A DNA stretch of 64,000 nucleotides from Streptomyces sp. HD (GTDB taxonomy: Bacteria; Actinomycetota; Actinomycetes; Streptomycetales; Streptomycetaceae). The notes under the pieces are model-generated. The model ran no database searches. It had not been told where the DNA came from and saw nothing but the letters and a program-made list of their open reading frames with translations. The stretch lies in assembly GCF_028369295.1 (NCBI RefSeq), contig NZ_JAQMYP010000029.1, positions 62,001 to 126,000 on the forward strand, given 5' to 3'. Both the position numbers and the translations under genes were made by a program. Below, piece by piece: positions 15,987-24,757 of this stretch. Positions within the stretch are counted from its first letter, which is position 1, and each line of letters begins with the position of its first letter.

Positions 15987-16994
15987 TCATCCGGGCTGGT
16001 GGAGGGTGACGTCGGCGAGCAGGGCCCGGTGGTCGGTGCCGGGGAGGGTGAGGAAGCGGGTGGTGCGGGTGGAGAAGTGCGGGGAGAGGAGTACGTGGTC
16101 GATCTGTACGCCGAAGGTCGGTGTGGTCCGGGCGGGCCAGCTGGGGGTGCGGTCGTGGCCGGTGAGGCGGGCGGCGTCGTGCAGGCCGGTGTCGAGGATG
16201 CGGCGGAAGGCGGCGTGGTCCTGGGAGGCGTTGAAGTCGCCGGCGAGGACGAGGGGGGTGCGGTCGGTGTCGGTGTCCGCGGCGAAGTCGCGTAGCTCGC
16301 GGAGCTCCCGGCGCCAGAGGTCGGTGCGGCCGGGCAGTGGCGGCATGGGGTGCGCCAGTTGCAGCCGTACGGCGTGGCCGCGCACGTCGGCGACGGCGCC
16401 GGGCATGGCCATGGTGCCCGGGACAGGGGCGGCGGAGGTGAGCGGGAAGCGGCTGAGGACGACCGAGCCCTTGGAGCCGTCGGCGATCTGGGCCGCCCGG
16501 TGCGGATAGTCGGTGCCGAGGGCTTCCCGAAGGGTGGCGTCGCAGGTGTGCTCGCATTCCTGGACGAACACGATGTCCGGCTTCTCGCGGCGGACCGTGG
16601 CGACCAGCGCCTCGGTCGCGTGCCCGAACTCGACGTTCGAGGTCAGCACCCGGAAGGATGCGACCGCGGTCCCGTCCGGATCGCCGATCTTCCCGTACGG
16701 CTCGATGTACCAGGCCAGCAGCCCGAGCAGTACGACGGCCCCCACGAGGCCGGTCCACCAGCGCGCGAACAGCGACAGCAGCAGCCCGACGCCCGTCGGC
16801 ACGAGCAGCCAGGGCAGAAAGGCGAGAAGCTGTGGGACGGGGGTGAGCCCGTCGCTGTCGGCGACCCGGAACCCGACGGCCACCCCGACCCCGGCGAGCA
16901 ACAGCCCGGCGAGCCAGGCCCCGAGCAGTCGGCCACAGCCCCGTCGCGCACGGGTATCGCCGACGCTCGTCCACTCGGCAGCCGCAGTGTCCAA
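15987..16994 (-). CDS. Endonuclease/exonuclease/phosphatase family membrane protein
   Basis: A 335-residue protein with three N-terminal transmembrane helices (~24-45, 53-74, 80-97) and a C-terminal EEP (DNase I-like) domain. Active-site signatures are LTSNVEFG, FVQECEH, LAGDFNASQDH, VQIDHVLLS and the final GTDHRALLADV. The active domain should face outside. The start is a TTG at 16994 with GGAAGG upstream; a downstream start would shorten only the tail. Substrate (nucleic acid, phosphoinositide or other phosphodiester) is not predictable. Confidence 0.88.
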   Translation of the reverse strand: MDTAAAEWTSVGDTRARRGCGRLLGAWLAGLLLAGVGVAVGFRVADSDGLTPVPQLLAFLPWLLVPTGVGLLLSLFARWWTGLVGAVVLLGLLAWYIEPYGKIGDPDGTAVASFRVLTSNVEFGHATEALVATVRREKPDIVFVQECEHTCDATLREALGTDYPHRAAQIADGSKGSVVLSRFPLTSAAPVPGTMAMPGAVADVRGHAVRLQLAHPMPPLPGRTDLWRRELRELRDFAADTDTDRTPLVLAGDFNASQDHAAFRRILDTGLHDAARLTGHDRTPSWPARTTPTFGVQIDHVLLSPHFSTRTTRFLTLPGTDHRALLADVTLHQPG

Positions 16995-17158
16995 GGCCCG
17001 GCCTTCCGCTCATGGGTGGGATGCCCGAATCATCCCTCAAAGACGTGGGTCGTGGGGTGAAGGTTGCGCGGCGAGCGGACCGGGAGGGGTCCCGACGGGG
17101 CGCGCCGATGATGAGCCGTCGCAACCGAGCCGGAACAAGTGGGACAGGGAGATCTGCG

Positions 17159-17359
17159 ATGACACGCGTACAGGTCGACTGGCTGACCCTGGTGCTCGCC
17201 CCCCCTCGCCGTCATCGGCCTGGTCGTCGCCTTCACCGCGGCCCGCAAGGCGACCGGGCGAGGCGAGCCGATGCCCGGCTGGGGGAAGGCCGTCCAGGGG
17301 TGTCCATCGCGTTCGTGCTGCTCGTGGTCGTGCTGAACATGACGTCGAGCGGTTCGTAG
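17159..17359 (+). pseudogene. Small membrane protein with two compensating homopolymer frameshifts
   Basis: As written, the 66-codon frame (MTRVQVDWLTLVLAP...) loses its hydrophobic character in the middle. Removing one C from the C7 run at 17199-17205 restores LAVIGLVVAFTAARKATG, and adding one G in the G4 run at 17297-17300 restores VSIAFVLLVVVLN. That gives a two-helix membrane protein of the same length with a good ribosome-binding site (GGGAG at 17147-17151). Either the gene is decaying or both homopolymers are sequencing errors; compensating +1/-1 changes favour error. Confidence 0.55.
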
Positions 17360-17383
17360 ACGGCGTGTCGACCAGGCGTCGAT

Positions 17384-17434
17384 CCGCATCAGGTGTCGAG
17401 CCGCATCAGGTGTCGAGCCGCATCAGGCGTCGAT
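17384..17434. repeat. 17-bp tandem repeat, three units
   Basis: Three copies of CCGCATCAGGTGTCGAG at 17384, 17401 and 17418 (the last with two changes). The third overlaps the stop codon and last codons of the alpha/beta hydrolase, so the array seems to have grown out of the gene's 3' end. Confidence 0.9.
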
Positions 17435-18205
17435 CCCGGCCAGGAACTCCCTCAGCGCCTCGTTGAACTCCCCCGGCCGTTCCAGGTTCGGCATGTGGGC
17501 CGCTCCCTCGATCACCCGGAGGGTCGAGTTCGGGAGGGCCGTGTGCATGGCCTGTGCGTCGGAGACGGGGGTGTAGGCGTCGTCCTCGCCCACGACGACC
17601 AGGGCCGGGACCGTGACACGGGTCAGCAGGGTGCGGTAGTCGGGGCGTTCGGCGCGGCCGCGCAGGGCCGCCGCGGCGCCCTCGGGCGGGGTCGCCGTCA
17701 TCATGCGGTGGACGTGGGCCTTGACCTGGGCGTCCGCGTACGGCGCGACCATCTTCTCCAGTACCTCGTCGGCGTATCCGCGCATGCCCTCGCGCAGCAG
17801 CCGGTCCGCCATGGCGCCCCGGGCCCGCTTGCCCTCGGCCGTTTCCGCCGCCGGGAAGGTGTCCGCTAGGACCAGGCCGCGGATGCGGTCGGGGAAGCGG
17901 TCGTAGCACTCCATGACGATCTGGCCGCCCATCGACAGGCCCGCCAGCACGAAGGTCTCCACCTTCAGGTCGTCCAGCAGGTCTTCGATGTCCGCGGCGA
18001 AGACGGAGAGCGGGGTGATGCCCGGCACGACCGGGGAGGCGCCGTAGCCGCGCAGGTCGGGGGCGATGACGCGGCGGGTGGTGGAGAACGCCTCGATCTG
18101 CGGGGACCACATCGTGCGGTCGAAGGGGTGGCCGTGGATGAGGACGAGTGGAGTCGATGACGCATCGGCGCCTCTTATATCCTCATATGCGAGGGAAGGG
18201 GTCAT
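17423..18205 (-). CDS. Alpha/beta fold hydrolase
   Basis: A 260-residue alpha/beta hydrolase. Visible are the oxyanion region LVLIHGHPFDRTMW, the nucleophile elbow GLSMGG (Ser), the acid in VGEDDAYTP and the catalytic His in GAAHMPNLE, with a helical cap between. The start MTPSLAYEDI at 18205 abuts the upstream region of a divergent MocR-type regulator. Divergent placement suggests the regulator controls it. Substrate unknown; esterase/lactonase-like. Confidence 0.92.
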   Translation of the reverse strand: MTPSLAYEDIRGADASSTPLVLIHGHPFDRTMWSPQIEAFSTTRRVIAPDLRGYGASPVVPGITPLSVFAADIEDLLDDLKVETFVLAGLSMGGQIVMECYDRFPDRIRGLVLADTFPAAETAEGKRARGAMADRLLREGMRGYADEVLEKMVAPYADAQVKAHVHRMMTATPPEGAAAALRGRAERPDYRTLLTRVTVPALVVVGEDDAYTPVSDAQAMHTALPNSTLRVIEGAAHMPNLERPGEFNEALREFLAGIDA

Positions 18206-18232
18206 GTGAACGACCCTAGATCGGCCCAACTG

Positions 18233-18266
18233 CTCGGTGCAATAAGATCTTTGCCCTCGGTGCAAT
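18233..18266. promoter_or_regulatory. Direct-repeat operator for MocR-type regulator
   Basis: CTCGGTGCAAT occurs at 18233-18243 and 18256-18266, 23 bases apart (two helical turns), between the divergent hydrolase and MocR genes. MocR/PdxR proteins typically bind such direct repeats. Confidence 0.65.
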
Positions 18267-18280
18267 GTCAGGGGGAGCAC

Positions 18281-19606
18281 GTGAACGACTATCGGCGCCT
18301 CGCCGACCGCATGGCCGACGACATCGCCGCCGGGCGGCTCAAGCCCGGTGAACGGCTGCCCCCGCAGCGCGTGTTCGCGCGGCGGCGCGGGATCGCCGGG
18401 TCGACGGCGGGGCGGGTGTACGCCGAGCTCGTGCGGCGCGGGCTGGTCGTCGGCGAGGTCGGCCGGGGCACCTTCGTGCGGGCCGCTCCGGCGGCGACCG
18501 GGCGGGCGCTCGTCGAGGCCGCGACCGCGGCGCCGGTCAACCTGGAGCTCAACTATCCTTCCGCGCCCGGCCAGTCGGAGCTGCTCGCCCCCGCCCTCGC
18601 CCCGCTGCTGCGCCCCGACGTCCTGACCGACGCCCTGCGCCCGGCTCCGGCCACGGGCACCGCGCCCGCCAGGGAGGCCGCGGCCACTCTCCTCGCCACC
18701 CCCGGTTGGCGCCCCGCGCCCGACCAGGTCCTGTTCACCGGCAACGCCCGCCAGGCCATCGCCGCCACCCTCGCCTCCCTCGTCCGGCCCGGCGGGCGCC
18801 TCGGGGTCGAGCCGCTGACGTATCCCCTGGTCAAGGAGATCGCCGCGCGGCTCGGCATCAGCCTGGTCGCGCTGGCGGCGGACGAGGGCGGGGTGCGTCC
18901 GGAGTCCATGGTCGCCCTGCATCGCGGCACCCCGCTGTCCGCGCTCTACCTCCAGCCGGCGCTGCACAATCCGACGTCCCTCACGACGGGCGCGGAGCGG
19001 ATGCGTCAACTGGCCGACGCCGTCGGTGAGTTGAACATCCCCGTCGTCGAGGACCGCATCTGGTCCTTTCTCGCCGACCCGTCGCCCGACCCGCTGGCCG
19101 CCCGTGCGCCCGGCCTCACCCATGTCGTCGACGGCCTCTCCAAGCGGGTCGCCCCCGGGCTCACCGTCGGCTTCGTCGTCGTACCCGAGGAACGGGTCGA
19201 GGCGGTGGCGGCGGCCGTGCGGTCGGGTGGGTGGAGCGCGGGGCGGTTCGCGATGGAGGCGGCGGTGCGGTGGATCGGGGACGGCACGGTACGGCGGCTG
19301 GTCGCGGCGAAGCGGGCGGACGCCGGGCACCGGCAGCGCATCGTCGGCGAGGAACTGCGCGGATTCGCCGTACGGTCCGATCCGCGCGCCTGTTTCGCCT
19401 GGTGGGAGCTGCCCGCACCGTGGCGCGCGGACACCTTCACGGCAGCCGCGGCCGCGCACGGCATCGCCGTCACCCCCGGACCTGCCTTCGGGGTGGACCC
19501 CGGCCGGACCCCGGACGCCGTCAGGCTCGGGCTCGCGTCGGCCCCGGAGCCGGATCTGCGGTGGGCGCTGCGGACGCTCGCCGGCGTCGCGCGAGGAACT
19601 CCGTGA
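18281..19606 (+). CDS. MocR/PdxR-type GntR regulator with aminotransferase-like domain
   Basis: A 441-residue protein from GTG 18281 (NDYRRLADRM...), with GGGGGAG four bases upstream, preferred over a longer frame from 18206 that would erase the promoter. Residues ~1-70 form a GntR winged helix (GERLPPQRVFARRRGIAGST, YAELVRRGLVVGEVGRGTFV). The rest is a fold-type I PLP domain, with the lysine-bearing loop VVDGLSKRVAPGLTVGF. MocR proteins sense PLP or an amino compound bound to it. The 3' end overlaps the convergent membrane protein gene by 86 bases. Confidence 0.9.
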   Translation: MNDYRRLADRMADDIAAGRLKPGERLPPQRVFARRRGIAGSTAGRVYAELVRRGLVVGEVGRGTFVRAAPAATGRALVEAATAAPVNLELNYPSAPGQSELLAPALAPLLRPDVLTDALRPAPATGTAPAREAAATLLATPGWRPAPDQVLFTGNARQAIAATLASLVRPGGRLGVEPLTYPLVKEIAARLGISLVALAADEGGVRPESMVALHRGTPLSALYLQPALHNPTSLTTGAERMRQLADAVGELNIPVVEDRIWSFLADPSPDPLAARAPGLTHVVDGLSKRVAPGLTVGFVVVPEERVEAVAAAVRSGGWSAGRFAMEAAVRWIGDGTVRRLVAAKRADAGHRQRIVGEELRGFAVRSDPRACFAWWELPAPWRADTFTAAAAAHGIAVTPGPAFGVDPGRTPDAVRLGLASAPEPDLRWALRTLAGVARGTP

Positions 19607-20453
19607 AACGGCAGGCCAGGGCCGCTGTCAGACCGAGGGCGATCAGCAGCCAGGACACCGAGCGCAGGGTGTGCGTCAGGGCGTCGTAGACCGCGCCCCC
19701 GGCCGGGCGGTGGGCCGCCTCGGGCAGGTCGGCCAGTGTGAGCCGGCGGCCGATCGCCACCGCGAGCAGCAGGAACGCGCCGCCGAGCGCCGTGCCCAGC
19801 GCGGTCGCCGTGACCGCGCGGCGGCGGCAGGCGGCGACCGCGATGCCGGTCGCGGCGAGGACGGCGGCGGACACCGGCAGCCAGAAACCGGCGACTTCGA
19901 GCACCTGATACCCCTTCCTGAGCCGGTCCAGCTCCTGGGCCGGGAGCACCGGGACCGCGGTGTGCTCGACCGGGATGCGCTGCGCCAACGGGACGTTGTC
20001 GTCGGCGAGTTGGCGTTTGACCTTGGCGGTGACCGGGGCGAGGTCGACGGTGACCGTACGGTCGCGCCCGTCCTGAAGGGCCCTCAGCACCGCGTCGTGG
20101 ACCGCTCTGTTGCCCGCGTCCCACGCCGTGCGGAAGGCCTCGGTCCGGGTGAACGAGCGCACCGCGTCGTAGACGAAGGGCCGCACCGCGCCCCGCTCGT
20201 CACGGGCGCCGAGTTCGTGGTCGAGCCGGGGCGCCACCTCGTGCACGATCCCGGCCCCGACGGTGTCCGCCACCGCGCCCTGCACCGCCGGATCCGCGGC
20301 CAGCGGCGCCATCGCGGTCACATAGCGGCCGGTGTCCGCGAGCCCGTACGTCACCCAGGCCGCCAGCGCGCCGAACGGCACCAGCAGGCACGACAGCGCG
20401 ATCAGCGCTGCCGACAGGGCGTTCCGCAGACGGGTGGGCACCCTTCCAGGCAA
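19521..20453 (-). CDS. Integral membrane protein
   Basis: A 310-residue membrane protein: one N-terminal helix (SAALIALSCLLVPFGALAAW), an ~140-residue extracellular domain rich in charged helices (YVTAMAPLAADPAVQGAVAD...), then three C-terminal helices (~183-205, 213-232, 262-283) and a basic tail. It resembles a set of Streptomyces hypothetical membrane proteins; no function known. Its stop overlaps the end of the MocR gene on the other strand. Confidence 0.8.
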   Translation of the reverse strand: MPGRVPTRLRNALSAALIALSCLLVPFGALAAWVTYGLADTGRYVTAMAPLAADPAVQGAVADTVGAGIVHEVAPRLDHELGARDERGAVRPFVYDAVRSFTRTEAFRTAWDAGNRAVHDAVLRALQDGRDRTVTVDLAPVTAKVKRQLADDNVPLAQRIPVEHTAVPVLPAQELDRLRKGYQVLEVAGFWLPVSAAVLAATGIAVAACRRRAVTATALGTALGGAFLLLAVAIGRRLTLADLPEAAHRPAGGAVYDALTHTLRSVSWLLIALGLTAALACRFTEFLARRRRASAAPTADPAPGPTRARA

Positions 20454-20608
20454 GGGTCACGGGGCCGGGACCGCCAGCGCTGTGCCTGCATACGGCGGCA
20501 CGGTTCCGCTCTCCGGTGGAGCGTTCACCCGAACGGGTGTCTCATGGATCAGGGGAAGCCAGGAGCCCCTGCGGTGCACGACCCCGTGGGTGGATGAAGG
20601 GGAACGGG

Positions 20609-20639
20609 TCGGCCCCGGCGCCGAGGTGGCCGGGGCCGA
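20609..20639. terminator. Bidirectional-looking hairpin
   Basis: TCGGCCCCGGC (20609-20619) pairs perfectly with 20629-20639 around a 9-base loop. It lies beyond the end of the 20665-21087 gene, in the direction of its transcript. Confidence 0.6.
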
Positions 20640-20664
20640 TCCGTGAGCCCGTCACGTGCCTCCG

Positions 20665-21087
20665 TCACCCGGTGCGGTGGCCCTCGGCGTCCTCGTGCGT
20701 GTAGTAGCGGTAGAACAGCACGAGGAAGGAGACCGCCCCGACCGCCAGCCCCATCGCCGCGGACTTGAGGACGGTGTTGCCGCTCTGGCTGTACAGGAAC
20801 CCGAATCCGCCGCCCACGAAGGCGGCCCACAGGATCGCGTGCACCTCGCGGATGGAGCGCGAGGCGATCTCGCGTACGGCGACGTAGAGCACCATGAACG
20901 CGATCGCGGTGACGAAGCCGAAGAGCAGGTTCCAGCCGGTGATCTCGCCGCCGGAGCGCCGGTTCGCCGCGGCCCAGTAGCCGTAGATCAGACCGAGGAC
21001 GACCGGTACGGCGACGCTCGCGATGCGGTGCGTCCGCTGACTGAAGACGTCGGGCAGGGAACCCGACGCGGGTGCCGCATGAGCCAT
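20665..21087 (-). CDS. Small integral membrane protein
   Basis: About 140 residues from ATG 21087 (MAHAAPASGSLPD). Four transmembrane helices (about 22-37, 50-68, 80-98, 105-120) and a short charged C-terminus. There is a RBS-like GAGGAG just upstream. Family not recognised beyond Streptomyces conserved membrane protein. Confidence 0.8.
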   Translation of the reverse strand: MAHAAPASGSLPDVFSQRTHRIASVAVPVVLGLIYGYWAAANRRSGGEITGWNLLFGFVTAIAFMVLYVAVREIASRSIREVHAILWAAFVGGGFGFLYSQSGNTVLKSAAMGLAVGAVSFLVLFYRYYTHEDAEGHRTG

Positions 21088-21173
21088 GAGAGCACTCCTC
21101 TCTCTCCTCGCCCCCGCCAACAAGGGCACACCTGAGGGGGCTGCCTGGCAAGTCGGCGGTCACGGGTACCCGG

Positions 21174-22385
21174 ATGCGGCGTACTGAACGTCGTGCTTGT
21201 CTGAGGCGCATGAGGGCCGTCAGCGACGGTGGGGCCAGCCCGGTGGGCGGCGCGCGCCCGCCTCAGCTGCTGCGCGTGCGCGGCCGCAGTGTCGCCTGGG
21301 TACCGCCGCTGCTGCTGCTCGTCGGCATCGTGGCGGTCGACTTCCGGACCAGCAGCGACTTCCGGATCCTGTCCTGGATCGTGCTGGTGCCCGGTATCGC
21401 CGCCGCGATCTGCGGGGTGTGGGGGACGGCCGTGTACGCGGTGCTCGCGCCCGCCACCTACCTCGCCGCGGACGCCGTCCTGCCGCACGAGTACGAGGCC
21501 GGCCTGCCCGACCTCGTACTCGCCGGCATCGGCGGCGTCCTCGCCACGCTGGCCTGTGTGGTCCGGGTGCGCGGCGAGCAGCGCATGCTGCACATGCAGG
21601 ACGTCGCCGAGACGATCCGCCGCACCGTGCTGCGCCCGCTGCCGCCGGGCTGGGGCGGCCTGGACCACGCGGCCGTGTATCTGTCCGCCGACAGCGAGGC
21701 CAGGGTCGGCGGCGACTTCTACGACATCCAGACCGGCCTGCACGGCACCCGCGTCATCCTCGGCGACGTCCAGGGCAAGGGGCTCGGCGCGGTGGAGGCG
21801 GCGGCCGCGCTGCTCGGCACGTTCCGGGAGGCCGCCTATCACGAGGCGGACCTGACGGCGGTCGCGCTGCGGCTTGAGGTGCGGATGCAGCGGCACATCC
21901 GGCTGCGTACGGCGCTGGGCCGGGAGGAGGGCGACCGGTTCGCCACCGCCGTACTGCTCGGCTTCCCCGAGGAGCGGCCGGGCACGATGGACGCCGTCGT
22001 CCTCGGCCACGACGCCCCGCTGGTGGTCGGCCCCGCCGGCGTACGGCCCCTGCCGCCCGGCCACGGCCTGCCCCTCGGCTACGGCGAACTCGTCCCCGCC
22101 GACGGTCCGCCACCGGTGCTGCGGGTGCCGCTCGCCCCCGGCGAGACGCTGCTGCTGACCACGGACGGCGTGACCGAGGCCCGGGACGACGGCGGCACCT
22201 TCTACCCGCTCACCGCCGAGGTCACCGAGGCCGTCGCCGCCGACCCCGCCATCGCCCGCCCCGCCCGCCTGGTCGCCTTCGTCCGGGAGCGGACGCTGCG
22301 CCACTGCGGCGGGCACCTCGCCGACGACACGACGGTGTTCGCGGTGCGGAGGAGAGGGGGTGCGGGCACTGAGGTGGGGGACTGA
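21174..22385 (+). CDS. Membrane PP2C/SpoIIE-type serine/threonine phosphatase
   Basis: About 400 residues (ATG 21174, or 21210 with a nearer GAGG). Three to four transmembrane helices (~40-55, 62-85, 95-110) precede a PP2C (SpoIIE/RsbU) domain with the metal-binding signatures VGGDFYDI, LGDVQGKG, TTDGVTEARDDG and DDTTVFAVRR. Such enzymes dephosphorylate anti-anti-sigma factors in partner-switching circuits. No STAS or HATPase gene is adjacent, so its target lies elsewhere. Confidence 0.92.
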   Translation: MRRTERRACLRRMRAVSDGGASPVGGARPPQLLRVRGRSVAWVPPLLLLVGIVAVDFRTSSDFRILSWIVLVPGIAAAICGVWGTAVYAVLAPATYLAADAVLPHEYEAGLPDLVLAGIGGVLATLACVVRVRGEQRMLHMQDVAETIRRTVLRPLPPGWGGLDHAAVYLSADSEARVGGDFYDIQTGLHGTRVILGDVQGKGLGAVEAAAALLGTFREAAYHEADLTAVALRLEVRMQRHIRLRTALGREEGDRFATAVLLGFPEERPGTMDAVVLGHDAPLVVGPAGVRPLPPGHGLPLGYGELVPADGPPPVLRVPLAPGETLLLTTDGVTEARDDGGTFYPLTAEVTEAVAADPAIARPARLVAFVRERTLRHCGGHLADDTTVFAVRRRGGAGTEVGD

Positions 22386-22500
22386 GGGGAACGAGGTGGA
22401 GGACTGGGGTGGGGAGAGGGACGGGGGCCTGGGGTGGGGCGAGGGATGGGGGCCGAGGTGAGGAATTGACGTGGGAATGCGGTGGGGAATGGGGGCGGAA
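22386..22500 (+). other. G-rich, strand-asymmetric intergenic tract
   Basis: The plus strand carries dense runs of three to five G with hardly any C (for example GGGGTGGGGAGAGGGACGGG). The pattern fits G-quadruplex rules. It follows the phosphatase gene; no gene fits here. Confidence 0.6.
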
Positions 22501-22589
22501 TCGGGCGTAAACAGTCCTGAGATCCCGCTTTGCAGCCGCAGCGGTTACGGTGCTGCCGTACGTGATCGACGGGGGATGGGGAGGGACCG

Positions 22590-24689
22590 ATGCCCGGAAC
22601 CGTGCTGCTGCTGGCCGCCGCGCCGGCGGGCAAGGGCTGTCTGGTGGACGCCGCCTCCGTGCTCCCCGTCCTCGCCGCGGTGCCGCCCACGGTGCTGTCC
22701 GGCACGGACACGGCGAACGTCGTGGAGCTCGCCGACCCCCTGGAACCGCAGGCCGTCCTCACCCGCCTGCGCGCCGCCGCGGCCGCTCCCGCCCCGCTCA
22801 CGGTCTTCGTCGCGGGCCAGCTCCACCTGGACCGCCGCCAGCACCTGCCGCACCTGGCGCTGGCCCGGACCACCGCGTCGACGGTCCGCTACACCGGCTT
22901 TCCCTGGCACTGGTTCCGCGAGGAACTCCGCCTGCGCGCACCGGGCTCGACGACGCTCCTCCTCGACCTGCACGCCGACCCCGAGACCTGGGAGTGGCTG
23001 CGCACCAACCCCCTCGACTCGGGCCGCAACAACGCGGTCTACGGCCGTATCGCCCCGCCGCCGAGCCGCCGTACGGTGGCGGGCCCGGCGTACATGAAGG
23101 CAGTGGCGACCCTGCTGCGCAGCGGCCACCGCCCACCCCTGGAGCAGCTCCACCAACAGGCACTGTCCCGGATCTCCCCCGACGCCGGCGTAGGCACCGA
23201 CATCATCCTGACGGCCCAGGCCCCCGCCCAGATGCCCCCACAGACCCCCGCCGCCCAGCCCCCGCACCAGAGCCCGCTGCAACTCCGCCCCCACAACGCC
23301 GTACAGGTGCCGGGGCCGGCCACTGCGCCGGTTGGCGGGCCGACCGGTGGGCTGCTTGGCGGGCCGGCCGGGGAGCCGGCCGGAGCGCCGGTCACCGGGC
23401 CGCTCGGAGGGCCTGTAGCGGTGCCGGTCGGGAGCTCGGTCGCGAGCTCGGTCGGGGGGCAGCCTCCCGCGCAGGCCTCGCCACAGCTGCCGCCGGAGGT
23501 ACCCGGGCCGATGGCGGCGCCGGGCGCGTCGCGGCTTTCGCCGGAGTTGCCGCCGGAGGCACCAGCACCGCTCCCGGCCCAGGTTCCCGAGCCCATCCGG
23601 GCACAGAAGCCCGAGCCCGTCCGGGCACATGACCCCGCCCCGATTCGGGCACAGGCTCCCGCGCCGATCCCGGCCCAGGTTCCCGAGCCCATCCGGGCAC
23701 AGACGCCTGAGCCCAGCCGGGCACATGTCCCCACGTCGGTTCGGGCACAGGCTCCCGCGCCGATCCCGGTACGGGACCCCGAGTCGATCCCGGTACAGGA
23801 CCCCACGCTGGTCCTGACGAAGCTGTCTCCGCAGAGCGCCACACCGGCTGCGACGCAGGAGACCACGCCAAGCCCTGCGCTGAGCCCGGAGCCGGGTCCC
23901 GCGCCAAGCCCTGCGTCGAGCTCCGCGCCAAGTCCGGAGCCGAGCTCCGCGCCAAGTCCGGAGCCGAGCTCCGTGTCGAGCCCGGAGTCGAGCTCCGTGC
24001 CGAATCGTGCGTCGAGCCTCGTGCCGAACCCTGTGCTCAGCACAGAGCCGGGTCCCGCCCCAAGCCCCGCGTCGAACCCTGCGCCGAGCTCTCCGCCGAG
24101 CCCCGAGTTGAGCCCCGCGCCGCGCCCCGCGCCAAGCCCCGCGCAGGTTCTTCCGCCGATGCCTGCGCACAGGCCCTCGTCGTCCCCGGCACAAGGTTCC
24201 GTGCCGGCCCCGGCCCAAAGTGCTGCCACCGCCTCGGATCGGCTCCCCGTTCTGAGCCCCGTGCCGGCCGATCCGCATGCTCATATTGCCGCTGCCGTCG
24301 AGTCGGGGCGGCACAGTGAGGCCGAGGTGTTGGCCGCTCATCATGAGCAGGCCGCTCTGCGTACCCACGGGCCCGCCTCCGAGGAGGCGCTGCACTGGAT
24401 CGAGGTGCGGGCGGATCTGGCGATGCTGGCGGGCGACCCGGTGCGGAGTTGTCGTACCTGGCTGACGGTCGCCTCGGCGCGGCTGTCCGCCGGGCAGGCG
24501 GTGGACGCGGCCGCGGTGGAGGCGGCAGTGGACCGGGCCCACCACCAGTGGGGGCAGATCCGGGACACCGCCCCCGCCCGTGAACTCGGCGCCGTGCTCG
24601 CGGAGCTGCGGGGCCGGGTGCCCGGACGGCGGCGGGGTGCTCTGGAGAACGTCCTTCGGCAGCTGCGGCAGTTGCAGACGCAGAGCTGA
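22590..24689 (+). CDS. Large hypothetical protein with long Pro/Ala/Ser-rich linker
   Basis: A 699-residue protein from ATG 22590, with GGGGAGGGA upstream. Residues 1-205 look globular (MPGTVLLLAAAPAGKGC, TVFVAGQLHLDRRQHL, LLLDLHADPETWEWL) but match no domain I know. About 350 residues of low-complexity repeats follow (PEPIRAQ / PAPIPAQ units, then SPEPSSAPSP units). Residues ~560-699 are helical and TPR-like (ESGRHSEAEVLAAHHEQAAL, SEEALHWIEVRADLAMLAGD). It has no signal peptide. The repeats and marginal codon bias of the linker indicate rapid evolution. Function unknown. Confidence 0.7.
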   Translation: MPGTVLLLAAAPAGKGCLVDAASVLPVLAAVPPTVLSGTDTANVVELADPLEPQAVLTRLRAAAAAPAPLTVFVAGQLHLDRRQHLPHLALARTTASTVRYTGFPWHWFREELRLRAPGSTTLLLDLHADPETWEWLRTNPLDSGRNNAVYGRIAPPPSRRTVAGPAYMKAVATLLRSGHRPPLEQLHQQALSRISPDAGVGTDIILTAQAPAQMPPQTPAAQPPHQSPLQLRPHNAVQVPGPATAPVGGPTGGLLGGPAGEPAGAPVTGPLGGPVAVPVGSSVASSVGGQPPAQASPQLPPEVPGPMAAPGASRLSPELPPEAPAPLPAQVPEPIRAQKPEPVRAHDPAPIRAQAPAPIPAQVPEPIRAQTPEPSRAHVPTSVRAQAPAPIPVRDPESIPVQDPTLVLTKLSPQSATPAATQETTPSPALSPEPGPAPSPASSSAPSPEPSSAPSPEPSSVSSPESSSVPNRASSLVPNPVLSTEPGPAPSPASNPAPSSPPSPELSPAPRPAPSPAQVLPPMPAHRPSSSPAQGSVPAPAQSAATASDRLPVLSPVPADPHAHIAAAVESGRHSEAEVLAAHHEQAALRTHGPASEEALHWIEVRADLAMLAGDPVRSCRTWLTVASARLSAGQAVDAAAVEAAVDRAHHQWGQIRDTAPARELGAVLAELRGRVPGRRRGALENVLRQLRQLQTQS

Positions 24690-24696
24690 CGGGGAA

Positions 24697-24736
24697 GCCC
24701 CCGGCGGGACAGGGGGGAAGTGTCCCCGCCGGGGGC
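24697..24736. terminator. Bidirectional terminator between convergent genes
   Basis: GCCCCCGGCGGGACA (24697-24711) pairs with 24721-24736 with one bulge; it sits between the ends of the repeat-rich gene and the NPP1 gene. Confidence 0.8.
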
Positions 24737-24757
24737 GGCTCGGTGTCGGTCCGGGTG

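Noticed and set aside
13828..16509. An 893-codon plus-strand frame
   Set aside because: Antisense to the FUSC and endonuclease/exonuclease/phosphatase-family genes, runs through the fold-back element, Gln/Arg/Gly-rich.
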